Source: Populus alba
Lineage: Eukaryota; Streptophyta; Magnoliopsida; Malpighiales; Salicaceae
Length of the DNA stretch: 64,000 bases
Assembly (NCBI RefSeq): GCF_005239225.2
Contig: NC_133294.1
Span: forward strand, 18,799,631 to 18,863,630
Reading direction: 5' to 3'
A program made the position numbers and the translations under genes. Below, in pieces: positions 12,701-24,687 of the stretch. Numbering within the stretch: the stretch's first letter is position 1; each line of letters opens with the position of its first letter. The notes under the pieces are model-generated. The model saw nothing but the letters and a program-made list of their open reading frames with translations. It was not told the DNA's origin and ran no database searches.

Positions 12701-13718
12701 TTTTTATGAGAAAATCTCTACCTTATTGGGTTAAATCCTAACCATTCTAAGGCCCAACACCGCATTTATTTTCTATTTTGTACTTTTAATATCTGAGAGT
12801 ATACTTTACAATGCAATTTTATACCCTCAAATATTAAAGTCAAAGCTAAATCCCAACACTTCAAATAACAAACTAATTGTTGTGAGATGTTTGGTATTTT
12901 GACCAATCCCTAATGGATAATCATAAACCAATTACGATAATCATTTTACATTTTTAAACATGATAAAAATATGATTTTATCCTTTTTAGAAAATATGCAT
13001 GAAAAACGTTTAGGATTTGATAGTATACATGAAAATAAAATATTTTTTGTGTTTTTGAATTGAGGGATTTTTTTTTTTAAAAAAACTTCAGAGAAAAATC
13101 AAATATTTTTAATATAATGTTTGTATCTTACAATATAAGTCTACAACCCGATGTTAGGTGAAATGGTTGGAAAAACATACGATGGACCCATAAATGATTT
13201 TAAAAAGGTCATTGAATTTTTTTACATTTTTTTTTTTTGCTTTTTATTAGGCTTGTTTGTGTAAACATCAAAACAAAGATAGATTAAAAACTAAGAAAAG
13301 GTATTAGGGTGTGTTAGGCAAACACACCCTTACTCTAACAAATGAGCTAGTTGGGATTGAGACCCAAGCTCGATTCGGTTAGGCCGATTGAAGACCTAAC
13401 AATTTTTTAAAAAACAAAATGGGTTAGACCTAAACCAGTTGTATGGGCTGGGCTGAGGGTCCAACTCATCTTAACCTTTGCTTGATTTTTCTTGATGTTA
13501 GAAATTATGTTGATAATGCTAGTACATTATTTTTGTTTCTCAGAAAAAAAATAAAATTTTATTTAGCCTATAGATAATATTTTAATTTCAGGCACTACAA
13601 TTTAATTTGTGACTTTTTTTTACTTACCTAAAAAGGAAGGGTTTGAAGTGCAATTATTATGGAGATGGGGTCTACAATGTAACTTTAGCTTGATAACATT
13701 TAATGAGGTATAAATATC
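9716..13718. other. Intergenic DNA with MITE remnants and an old LTR fragment
   Basis: No gene recognised. Bases 9885-10035 and 10610-10830 are AT-rich MITE-like copies with the common plan GTGGTTG...TTTTAAAGT...ATCAAMAYGAT...AATTGTGGTTTCACAG. Bases 12440-12660 resemble the 5' part of the LTR at 21424 (shared AGTCACCACCTA, TATTWTGGTCACTAG). A perfect 10-bp inverted repeat, AGGGTGTGTT / AACACACCCT, lies at 13306-13315 and 13321-13330. Confidence 0.5.
10610..10830. repeat. MITE-like element
   Basis: About 220 bp, starting GTGTGGTTGTTGTTATTTTT and ending with TAATTGTGGTTTCACAG. The interior has the ATCAACATGATTTAAAACACT and TTTGAAGAAAAAAATAAAAA blocks that I associate with a very common AT-rich miniature element of woody eudicots. 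No target duplication is visible, so the ends are approximate. Confidence 0.45.
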
Positions 13719-14429
13719 TCTTTTGTAACAACCCCGATTTTCTACATTCTTTTTCGCGATACATTGGAAATTTTTAGGTAATTTTTTTTTTTGATATACA
13801 GGTTCCACCAAAATTTCGGCAGAGTCTCCCCTATACTGGGAGGTCCCAAGTTATCGACATATACCCTGTTTACACTTCTAATATCTCACATCTCCTCATA
13901 ACTTAATTACGACCCAATCATCCTGGGTCTCAACCCAACTCATTCTCATCAACATAACACATCTTATTCAATAACATCATATAATGTACAAATAAAAGAT
14001 TCAATTTCAATTATAAACATGCATGGTCAAAAAGGTACTAAGAGTTTCAACCATTAGATTAAAGACATACATTCAAATTTACAGATTTATATTACATCTC
14101 AAGTTTTAAGAGATAAGTCTTTTAATTTACAATTAATTTACATGGTCAAAAGCAAAAGACAACTAAACTAGTATCACTCTTGACACGACCCTGATGGACC
14201 TGAAAATAGAAATTAACATGTACACGTAATTATAAGAAAATAGTAACAAGCAATAACAATGGCAAACAATAATCTCTACGAAATTTCTTTTGATATATAA
14301 AGTTAGGCATAAACCTCTTTTACAACATATATTTTCCATCTATTACCAATATCCATCTAATATCCTATCTCATTTGCCAAAAACAATTTCATTTTGGAAA
14401 TCCCAACACAACTTAACGGTTTGCGAACA

Positions 14430-15720
14430 CCATCTTCTTATAAATCAATTCTCACTTAATACCAAGATATTCCTCTCTTGGTATCATTAGCTTATCTCAA
14501 TCTTTTGGAATAACTAATCCATATATTCCCTTTCTGAATCTGTTGCTAAAAGGTAATCACTGAAACTAATAAATCTCATTAGTATCATTAGTCTTCTAAT
14601 ATCGAGCTAGACTAATCAATTACATTCACATGTCAATATCAATACAACCGATCATTATCATTAACTATTCCTTCCTTAGAATGGTTAATCAAATCTTATT
14701 CATATCTGGTTTACCATCAAACTTATCGATGTCAAGAACCCTTGACATCATTAGCCTCCTTACCTGGAGTAGCTAATCACACCAGAAATGGTTGTCGATA
14801 CCAATGTGACCTATTGATATCATTAACTATTCTCGACCCGGAATGGTTAATCAATGCCATTTGATTCTTCCATTCGTGCCGAACCCCTTTCATTATTATT
14901 TTTTATTAACATCATATGCATTGTAACCACGGTTGCCAAGTATTATTCGCACACAATCTTAGTTATCGACACTACGGTCACTAAGCATCCTTAGCCACCA
15001 ACACTATAGTAACCAATTATCTATCAATTCCACTCCAATCTCCAAGTCATTGTGTCTATCCAATAACCACATTAATTAATTTACTCAATATCTTAGTCAT
15101 ATATTAATTATTTTACTCGTAACATTTAGAATTTACTACTTCTAACTTCAATAATTTAATTCACATAATCTCTTCAAAACTTAACTATTCGGCTACTCAT
15201 CCCGATTGCCAATAATTCTGGTAATTTCATATAATTACCCACACATTTGGTTAACCTTCCTCGGTTACCAATAAATCTAGTAATTTCATACGAATTACCC
15301 AGCCTCCAGCTAACCTCTTTTGTTAGCCAATCAATCCGGTAATTCCATACGAATTACCCTATATTCGATTAACTTCCTCATTAACCAATAAACCTGGTAA
15401 TTCTCTTAATTACCCAAGAAATCTGGCTAACCCATCCTGGTTGCCAAAATTAATCCGGTAATTCCATACAAATTACCTAGCATCCGGCTAACCTCTTTTG
15501 TTAGCCAATCAATCCGGTAATTCCATACGAATTACCTCATATTTAGTTAACTTCCTTGTCAACCAATAACTCGGTAACTCTTTTAATTACCCAAGAAATC
15601 TGGCTAACCCATCCTGGTTGCCAAAATCAATCCGGTAATTCCATTCGAATTACCCAGCACCCGGCTAACCTCTTTTGTTAGCCAAATAATTTCAGCACTT
15701 TCTCTTAACTTACCAATAGT
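14430..15720 (+). repeat. Tandem array of inverted-repeat units with a 177-bp higher-order period
   Basis: Diverged units of about 59 bp, each built from short dyads: GGTAATTCC...GGAATTACC-type and GGCTAAC...GTTAGCC-type on the right, AACTATTCC...GGAATGGTTA-type on the left (14650-14860). In the right half three units form a higher-order repeat: TACCCAAGAAATCTGGCTAA recurs at 15411 and 15588, and GCTAACCTCTTTTGTTAGCC at 15309, 15487 and 15664, giving spacings of 177-178 bp. It lies inside the probable solo LTR. No coding potential. Confidence 0.85.
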
Positions 15721-18213
15721 TCTTATTTGTAATAATCACTCAACTTATTCATTTGTTTCATTCTTTTAACATCAATTAAACACACAACACAGATATTTAA
15801 GAAAAATTGATAATTACAAAATAAGGTGATGAATCACCTACCTAAAATAGGTGCACGTGCTGCCACTCTATGCAATTGTCCGGTCCCCACAGCTTTCCCT
15901 GTACCACCAGGGATTCAATTTTTATCAACAATACAACCAACATCACATCTTCGTTTAATTCTCATTCAACTAGTATTCTCAAACTAATCACAAGGAATTT
16001 TCTTTAAGATCTCATACACTTACTCATTTTAATGTTTATATTCATTCTTATAATTTTGTTATCAAAACCATCACTCAACAACAATTCCAAGCAATGATTA
16101 AAAATCGTCTAATTTCGATCAATTAAGCTTAACCAACCCAGAACACTATCTAGTGTCTTAATCATATCTAAAGTTGTAAAACTCAGTTTTGGGAGTGATT
16201 TATCTCTATGAAAGGCTAAACATAGAGATACAACTTTTATGAAGAAACCAACTCCAAATTATTTTGTTTTAAGGCTCACAATCAACAATCATAATAGCCC
16301 CTCCTTTATAGCTAAAATTTTGGACAACGAGGATTTTCATTCCTTGGAAATCCTTTTCAACTTCCAACTTATTTTCATTGCAAAAACAACATCATCCAAG
16401 GTCATTTGGCATAATTAAATCACAAATTCAACCCAATTCTAAAGCAAAACATTCAAACAATTTCCTTACCTCTACAATATAGCAAAGATTAGACCAAAAA
16501 TAAGGAAACTCATTCCTTTTGGGATTTCTCCTAATATTATTATTAATACAACAAAATGATGAACTATTCATTTTCTTTCGCTCTCTCCTCGTGCAATTAA
16601 ACATATGCGGCAAATCTTAACAATTAATATTCTTAGATCATTATCACCACAACAATTTCACCCCACTAGTTGGAATCCATGACAATCTTCATTAACTAAT
16701 CAATTTGCCAAAAATACTTATGGCTAGCTTTAAATATGCTTTATTTTCCATATTTCTTTCATTTCAATTTCTTCATGGTTCCACCCCATTTATATCCACA
16801 CAACCAACAAGTTAGCTTTGTATTCAATCAACATGTTCATATAGCAATGTTCCTTACTATTCTTACACAATAATTATACTTCCCCTCATATAAAGAATAC
16901 ACAATTAATCTATAATAATCCCAATAAAAAGAACATATTTTACCATTACATCTTCCATAAAACCTACACCTACACAATTCTAATTTCATCAAAACATGCA
17001 TTTAATCAAGCTTACTACATTTTGTCAAAACTAGCAGTAGATTCAAAAGGTAATAAGTCATCAACCTCTGATTATTTTTTCAAACCCAACGGTCAGACTA
17101 CATATCATAGAGTTGTGCATAATATATCTAAAAATCATAATGATCCAACGGTTAAATCGCCCTAGATCTGAAGAAAACCGAGCTTACCTGAAAATGGGCG
17201 AGATACTGTTCAACATGCATGAAACCTTGCCAGAGAAATGTTTTCCGATCTCCACCGTCCAAAATGAAGGACACATCTAGGCGCACCACATATCCAAGAA
17301 TGAGCATGATCCAACGGTGGAAGAGAGATAAATCGGCCGGCGACGAAACTGCCCTGCAGGTGCATTTCCTTTTTGTTTTTCAGGAAATTGCCGATGATGA
17401 GTTATGTCAAATGGAGTGTGTGCCTTCCAATCCCTCCGGTAAGTTGGTATATAAGTGTAATAAGAACAACATATCCAAAACTTAGCACGATCCAACGGTT
17501 GAGTCCTGAGATATGGCCACCGGAGTATTATTGGTTTTACTCCAAAATCTGCAGCTCTCTCTATCCGCTTTTCTCTTCTTCTTTTTGTTTTTTTTTAATC
17601 TGGTGGCCTTTGCATTTTTATAGGCACCTTTTTCCATAATTACAATTTTATCTCTCATTCATGCCTTTATGTATTTTATTTTATTTTTCATGTAAACTAT
17701 CTAGTTTATTTCTGCTTAAATCGTTAGTCTTTACCAAACTCCGATTGGGATGAGATATTTAACCAAGGTAGAAAAACATATTAATAGACTTCATGCAAAA
17801 TTTCATCCCGATCCTACGATTGGATTGAGAATTCTGCTTCCTAATATAAACTTGTTCAGTTCATGACTTTTTATAAACAATCTAGATTTTTCTTGTTCAA
17901 TCTTCACAAACAAAAATCATATCAATTATCCTTCTAAACCTTTACGATCATTTTATTATTTTGAAATGTATTCATTTTAGGATTTCCACCTTTATTTATT
18001 TATCGGGCTTATTACCGTTTCAAAATAACGTCATTGAGTTTAATCGGTGCTTGCACCTTCAGTCCTACCCTTTTTCATTGCACTATCATTTATTATAATG
18101 CATTCTTTATTACCTCACTTACTTCCTAAAAATATTTTGTTATTTTTCTCATTATTTTATCCATCAAAACACGTTACCAGTTTCTCTGTCCTTATGAATT
18201 CTAAACCAAAATT

Positions 18214-18259
18214 CATTTTATAGAGGTCATCTCTTCCATTTTATAGAGGTCATCTCTTC
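18214..18259 (+). repeat. 23-bp tandem duplication
   Basis: Two identical 23-bp units starting CATTTTATAGAGG, at 18214-18236 and 18237-18259, near the 3' end of the probable solo LTR. Confidence 0.9.
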
Positions 18260-18547
18260 CATTATATATCATTATTTATCTATTATTTCTAATCTTGGTT
18301 TTCATCACTCATTGAAATATTATCACTTTCAGTCTTACGTTTACATGAGGGTTTACATATCTACATATTTAAATTATAAATTTCCAGGGTTTTCACATCT
18401 TTCATCTATATTAATGTTTGATGGAAATATGATGGATCCTTATAAGACTTTTATGCATCTAAAAGGTGTATGGAGATTAGGCTTCAAGACGTCAAATGTA
18501 GCTAAACTCATGGATACTGAAATTTGCCCATACGTTAGACCTAAGTG

Positions 18548-19470
18548 AGATTGGTCATTCCCTTGGGTTTGTCATGTTCGCCAGACCCGCATTACCTCGG
18601 ACTTGGTTAATTGTCATATCCAAGTATGCTGGACTTGATAGATAGCCAAGTCCACATACCTTGAGCCTGACATGTTTGCTAGACCCATGTTATCTTGAAC
18701 TTGGCAGTCTGCCAAGTTCAAGTGTCTTAGGTCTGACATGTTTGTCAAACCTGTATTACCTCATTTCTTTGGGCATGCAAGGGAGGATGGTCGTTACCCT
18801 GGACTTGGATAACTGCAAAGTCCAAGTACCTTAGGTTTGACATGTTTATTAGAACCACGTTATCTTAGATTTAGCTAACTACCACATCCAAGTAACTTGG
18901 ATCTTACATGTTTTCCAGGCTCACATTGCCTTGGACTTGGCAGATGACCAAGTTCAGGTACCCTAGGCCTGACATATTTGCCAGAACCATGTTATCTTGA
19001 ACTTGGCTGACTGTCAAGTTCATGTGCCTTAGATCTTACATGTTTGTTAGACCCACATTATCTCATTTCATATAGAGTGTCTAATGGAGGATGATCATTC
19101 CCTTGGCGTGCCCAAGGGAGGATGGACATTCTAATTGCCATGACAGGGGCTTGGCATATTGCGAAGCCCAGCGTGCTCGAGGCTTCACACGCTGCCAAGC
19201 TTAACAACGTCTAGGTCTAGCTGGCTCTAGACCCAAGGTGCCATGGTTTGGCACACTGCCAATCCCAATTGTGGTTGGGCATTCTTGGGGCTTGGCACAC
19301 AGTGAAGCCCAATTGTGTCTAGGTCTAGCTAACACCATACCAAGCATGCCCAAAGCTTGGCACACTACCAAGTCCCCACATGGTTGGGCTTGGCAATTTG
19401 TCAAGTCCTCGCTTGAGACAAGCTCATTCCCTTGGACGTGCTCAGAGGAGGATGATTATAAGATTTTTTT
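18548..19470 (+). repeat. 66-bp palindromic tandem array
   Basis: Units begin near (GA)CATGTTT at 18669, 18735, 18839, 18905, 18971 and 19037. Spacings are 66, 104, 66, 66 and 66 bp; the 104 equals 66 plus a 38-bp block (GGGCATGCAAGGGAGGATGG lies within it). Each unit holds an inverted repeat around CTTGGC...GCCAAG. The clearest has 11-nt arms, GAACTTGGCAG and CTGCCAAGTTC, separated by one T at 18697-18719. From 19080 the same themes (CCCAAGGGAGGATGG, GCTTGGCACAC) continue with less regular spacing. Open frames here arise from the repeat and are not genes. Confidence 0.85.
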
Positions 19471-21418
19471 AGGCTCGTAAAAAATGAGTTTATTAACAAG
19501 GCGAGTAAAAAGTCCTAGCGAAGAAGAGGTCCCAACATTACCTTTTCTCCTAAACAATTTAGCGACCAACAAATGCATGTAGAAGCCATATGTCAAATTT
19601 AGAGAAAAATAAGGAAAATTATTTAAAATAGAAAATCAATATCTTCGTTACCCACACTATACTATGAGATCAGATATGATCTCTGCAACGAATTGGCCTT
19701 CAACAATGATCCTTATGCAAAGAAATGAAAGCAAAGTCAAAAGTTGTCAACAATAAAAAGTGTGCATAAAATGTGTGAGATGACAAACATATTTTCCAAA
19801 GCAAGTAATTAAATTAAATAAATAAAAAACTAATAGAGGAGGGGATTTCACTATACCCCTCTTCACAAAAGACTATTCATCATAATATTGTTTTTTTTCC
19901 CTTTTGTTTTGTTATATTTTCCAATTTCAATTCAATTCTTTAATATTATATTTATTGGGGATTAACTTCATGATGTTTTAATTTATTTTTTATGAAGTTA
20001 TCATAATCTTATAACATAGACTGCAATTCAATGAGTTAACTCGGTTGACTCAATTTTTTTTTTTTTTCACTTTCCTAATTGATTTTTGTTTTCAATTTCA
20101 TTCTTGAATATTTGGTTGATTGAGAATTAGGCTTTGCGATTTATTTCCATTTTCTTTCTATGACATTATCCCATATCTCATGAATCGGGTCACGAATTTT
20201 GTAGGTTAACCCATGTTAACTTGAGTAATTTTTTTGTATTCTTTTTTAATTTCATCCTTCAACAATGGGTTATCTAAGAATTGAACGTCATAATTTATTT
20301 TAATTTGTTTTCTATTGGGTTTTCCCCGTCTCATGACCAAGGTCGCATGTTTAGTAGTTTAACCCGGGTTTACTCAGATCGTACATAAGTTTAACTCTTT
20401 TTTTTTTTTTGTGCACAATTGAGTATTTTGAGCCAAAATTATTACCAAATTGCTTATTATTTTTTGTAAGAAAGGGTTGTATTGAAAGAGAGAGGACTAA
20501 ACTAAAAATAGCGAATAAAATAGGTGGTGACTTTGAATTTCATATGCAAAGTTCATTTTAATCCCTCATCTTTTTTTTTTTGTTATTAGATGATCGATCC
20601 CTTTAGTTTTTTTAGATTCAATTTTAGAACAAAACTTCATTTCTCTCATTTTCAATTTTTTTTGTTTGTGATACGAGAGAGGGTCTTGTTGGATTCCAAC
20701 ATAGAGAAAAAAAGTGACTGTTGACAAAGATTACAATAATAAAAATAGTCAATATAAATGTTAGTGGGTCCCATTTCATAAAAAAAAGTTTCACTTAGGT
20801 GTTTTTTTTTTTCATTCTCCTTACCCTAGATGACAAATCTGTCCGCAAGAATATTTTTGGATTTAGGTTGATTTTAGTTTTTTGAGTCATTTTGTTTTTG
20901 AGTTTTTTTATATCATGAATAGGTTTATCAAGATGTTTATGGTGTTTTCTAAATGCTTTGGGTTAAAGATGAGTTTTTTAGTAAAAAACACCTAAAGCCA
21001 TATTTTTTTGGCGACCTTTGGTCACTAAATTATATAGAAAACAGATGACGCATTCTCTGCTGTCTTTTTTTTTTTAAAAAAACAATTAGGGTGGACAACC
21101 CTTTAAGAAATAAGAAAAATTAAAGCCAAGTCTAGGTGCACAAGCTGAGCCAGAAGTCCTATGCTTATTGCCCCTTTTTTAATGCCCAGCCACGTTGGGA
21201 CACATGATCCATGGGTATAGGCTCCTTATATATATTCGGGTTAAAACAATTGATAAATAAAATCATCGAACCCATTTGAATTCATGAGTATTGTTTCATG
21301 TATAACCAGACAATCCACAACATTCGAGGTATTATTTTTTTTGTTTAATGCTTTTAATATCCCACAGTTTAAAAAAAAATCATCTTTTTATTATCATTGA
21401 TCTATTTTTTTAATTCAA
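19471..21418. other. Intergenic DNA with degraded repeats
   Basis: No gene recognised. Bases 19930-20400 carry a degraded repeat that matches, in opposite orientation, the family at 59400-60130 (here: GGTTAACCCATGTTAACTTG, TAATTTCATCCTTCAACAAT). Bases 20490-20830 match 2680-3090. The remainder is AT-rich with T-runs. Confidence 0.5.
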
Positions 21419-22387
21419 CCTATTGTCGCACCCTCGCGGCGGAGTGCGGCATCGCAGCGACTTATCGATTGATTTCAGGTTTATTTGTTTAAAAAAGAAG
21501 TCACCACCTAGTATTTTGGTCACTAGGAACCCTAACTGGTCTTTCAAAGATTCTAAGGTACGAGACTGGTTGTGTAAAGGGAAGGTATTAACACCCCTAC
21601 TATGCCTTACTTAAGGTAAGCTACTTAGTGTTTGGTTTGCTCTATAATTGCTATGGTGTTTGGTGTTTTCTAATCCCATCAGTTTTTCTAGGTTTGATTC
21701 AAACTAAATTTATTAAGATAGAAATCCAAGGAGATTCCATGTGCTTTAAAAGCTCATTTTTCCCTTTAGTATTTCAAGAGTTTACGACTCGTAAATTGCA
21801 AGGAAGAGGGACAAAAATTTAGAAATCTAGGGCGCTTTTAGAAAAAAGCTATATATTTTTTAGTGTTTTATACTCTCACGGCTTGTAAACCGTGGAGTAA
21901 AAAATTTTGAAATGTCCTCAATCATAATCAAAGCTACCTTTAAGAATGTGTGCGGATTTATTATTCCCAATAATATTTTGGATATTCGTTCTTTAAGGAT
22001 TTCTTTATCCAAACATTAGCGGTGAATAATAGATGAATTCCCTCCCTAAAATAAGATTTTTATATTTTTTGAAATATTGGCCAATACCTTTTGGAGTCTT
22101 ACAAACATGTAAAATTCAGAAATGCAAGAAAATAATTTTTTGTTGTGTTTAAGAAATCCATGCGAAAACACATTTTTTCGAAACTTCAAATATTTATATA
22201 TATATAAAAGAATTCAAAAACATGTTAGGGTATTGGCCGTATGCAACACACAAGAAGAGATTTTTTTGATATATATGTATATTTGTCGTAATTGCGTTGA
22301 AAACCGGGTATTCTAAATACAAGATCGGTATATTTTTTTTTATATAAAAAAAAAAGCAGACTTTAAAATAAATATTCCAGAAAATAA

Positions 22388-22388
<1 letters not shown>

Positions 22389-22464
<76 letters not shown>
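22389..22464. repeat. (TC)11(TA)27 compound microsatellite
   Basis: An uninterrupted TC run at 22389-22410 continues straight into a TA run at 22411-22464. It creates spurious Tyr-Ile frames. Confidence 0.95.
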
Positions 22465-22468
<4 letters not shown>

Positions 22469-23644
22469 TCTGGCTGGGTCACTTGCCCAAACAAGTGACC
22501 CAGCTAAACACAAAAGAAAAAAAAAAAGGGGGCGCAACATTTATAATTCAAAGAAGGTTAGTGAATACTGTTTAAGTGAATTAATTCACTTGAACAGTGT
22601 AAACTCAAAACAAAAAAATACATGTTGCGGGGTGAAAGGAAAAACAGACCTGGGAACGGAAGCGAAGAAGCTGCAGCAACGTTGAAAGCGTGATGGTTGA
22701 TTCTGTGTTCTTCTGTTTTAAATATTTTCCTGCATGTCCTTTTGCAGCTAATAATAACTAGAGACCGAAAGACTCACGTGTGCCTCCTGAGCTACTGGTA
22801 GATGACGGGAGAAATAAGGATACTGAAGCTGAAGTGCTGGTGAATTTAACGTTCTTCTTCTCTTGCTTTTACTGGTTTCCTTGTCGCTTGCCTTTCCTTT
22901 CTCCTCTCTTTTGTTTCTTTCACAGTGACGAAAGGATGTATGGGAACCAAAGGCTCTATGGATCAAAGAAAGAAGCCCCTATGTTCCCCCGTTACTTGTG
23001 TTTTTTACTAACTCCCTGCCTCGTGTTTTTCTTCTTTCTTTTGTTGTGTTCGTTTTTCTTTCTTTTTTCTCCGCTTTTCTCTTATTTTTCTTCTCTCCTT
23101 TACTGCTCTTTTTCCTCTATTCTCTCCTCTCTTTTCTGCCCCTTTTCTAGGTCATTAGAGGGGCTTATATATAGTTTAACATGTCTCTATTTAGGAAGGA
23201 TTCAATGCTTTAATTCTAGGATGCAAATCCCTGCTGATTTGTAGTAAAAAAAAACACAAAAGGAAATTGAAATATTATGATTCTGATGTCTGATTTCTTT
23301 GTAGTTTTTAGAGGATGGTGTGGCTTCTTTCTATCCTTCCATAGGGCTAGCTGCTCCCTGAAATGAGGCAAGAAAAATGTGGTTGCAGCTCCAAAAATCA
23401 AGCATGATGATAAAGGAAAAACAACATGAATTTGCAGTGAAAAAAGGAAAGAAATTAGATAGAGGGTGCAGCTGTAAAGTCTCATTTTCCTTATTCGGTG
23501 TGGAAAAAATCCTGTCATTTATGATGATCCAGCCCCCCTCTCCAGCTTTCAATATCTTTCTTCAATTCAATCCCTCATTTTAACACTTTTTGATTCAATC
23601 CTTGGTAAGAAAAAAAATCCTTCGAATCAGTCCCGCGAACTTGG

Positions 23645-24240
23645 GCTATATCCTTCCCGCAGCAGGACTTTCTACCTTCACATTAGATATTCAAACGAGA
23701 ATATCTTGAGCTTCTGATATCAGAATCAAGCGATTCAAAAGCCCAAATTCATCTACGCGTCTAGGACTACAACTTTGATGAAGAAGTCGAAGTGAGATAA
23801 AATCTTTTTACAGAACAGAATTTAGCAGTAATTTGGTTGGTCAAAAAGGATCTCCGGGTCTAACTCAAAAACTAATGAATGCCGAGAATCTTAATATGAC
23901 TGAGAGTATAAACTAAGAACAAAAATCACAAAAACTACGCCAAAAATAGAGTTTTTTTAGTGCAGACTTGGGTAAATATCCTTCTCGCGGCAGAATTCTC
24001 TACCTTTACGTTAGATATTCAACGGGAACATATTGAGCCTCTGATATCGAAATCAAGTGATTCAAAAGCTCAAATTCATCTACGCGTCTAGGACTACAAC
24101 TTTGATGAAGGAGTCGAAGTGAAATAAAATCATTTTAGAGAACAGAAACTGATAGTAATCTAGTTGGTCAAAAAGGTTCTTGATCTAACAATGCTGAGCA
24201 TCCAAATCTGACTGAGAATCTGCCCTAAAAACAATGATCC
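23645..24240 (+). repeat. 328-bp tandem duplication within the solo LTR
   Basis: Two diverged copies. TATCCTTCCCGC at 23649 matches TATCCTTCTCGC at 23977. CATCTACGCGTCTAGGACTA followed by CAACTTTGATGAAG appears in both, near 23749 and 24078. The second copy is truncated near 24240. Confidence 0.85.
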
Positions 24241-24687
24241 CTAGGACCTAATAAAGGTGTACGTCCATTTTTCAAAATGTCATGAGTGACAGAATATACC
24301 TAGGATAGTCAGATATCGTACGAAACTGAGTCAGAATCAGAGCCTAAGTTGGAACAAAAAAATTATGACAACAGCAAAACCATTTTTTTAATGCAAATTT
24401 CGAGGGATTTATTCAACCTTAAAGACCAGATAAAGAAGGAACAAAATTAACATCATGAAGACTCCTAATCAACCTAAGAAAACCTGACGATTTTGGTAGC
24501 AAAATGGGAAGGATAAAAAGAGCAGAAAACAGCTCAAACAAGGTTTTGGAAAAAAAAAATTTCTTTCTCTGCTTTTTTTTTTTGTCAATTTTTCTGGCGA
24601 ACATGAGCTAAACTCCTACACTTAAGTTTGAACGAGGTATACACCGTTTCTAGCACGTGAGGTCCAAAAATAAGTAACAACACCTAT

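Larger units (their letters stand above)
13719..18402 (+). mobile_element. Probable solo LTR (Ty3/gypsy-like), 4.67 kb, with TSD
   Basis: The element proper is 13724-18397. It begins TGTAACAACCCCGATTTT and ends CCAGGGTTTTCACA, so the ends are imperfect inverted repeats with the canonical TG...CA. The 5-bp direct repeat TCTTT flanks it at 13719-13723 and 18398-18402. The interior has no gag or pol reading frame, and no second LTR or priming site is visible, hence the solo LTR reading. It includes a long run of inverted-repeat tandem units (14430-15720), three diverged blocks around ATGATCCAACGGT (17080-17510) and a 23-bp tandem pair (18214-18259). A 4.7-kb LTR is long, though known in some gypsy lineages. 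The TSD match is short, so the right end could be coincidental. Confidence 0.55.
21419..24687 (+). mobile_element. Probable solo LTR (gypsy-like), 3.26 kb, with TSD
   Basis: The element proper is 21424-24682. It begins TGTCGCACCCTCGCGGCGG and ends GTAACAACA, flanked by the 5-bp direct repeat CCTAT (21419-21423, 24683-24687). The start (AGTCACCACCTAGTATTTTG, GGGAAGGTATTAACACCCCT) is a pattern I associate with long LTRs of woody eudicot gypsy elements. A TATA-like GCTTATATATAG at about 23164-23175 would fit the promoter. It also holds a (TC)11(TA)27 microsatellite, two hairpins, a CT-rich tract (22850-23150) that gives long spurious frames, and a 328-bp tandem duplication. No internal coding region or second LTR is seen. 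Confidence 0.6.

Noticed and set aside
14430..15720. CRISPR-like regular array
   Set aside because: Units are directly adjacent and diverged, without unique spacers, and the DNA is plant nuclear; it is a tandem repeat.
19201..19480. Overlapping frames on both strands with Trp/Pro/Ala-rich sequence
   Set aside because: They arise from the 66-bp array and its GC-rich continuation; the periodic DNA explains them.
22780..23244. 154-codon plus-strand open frame
   Set aside because: It runs through a CT-rich tract inside the probable LTR and codes a monotonous Phe/Leu/Ser string. No domain, and its complement is equally open.
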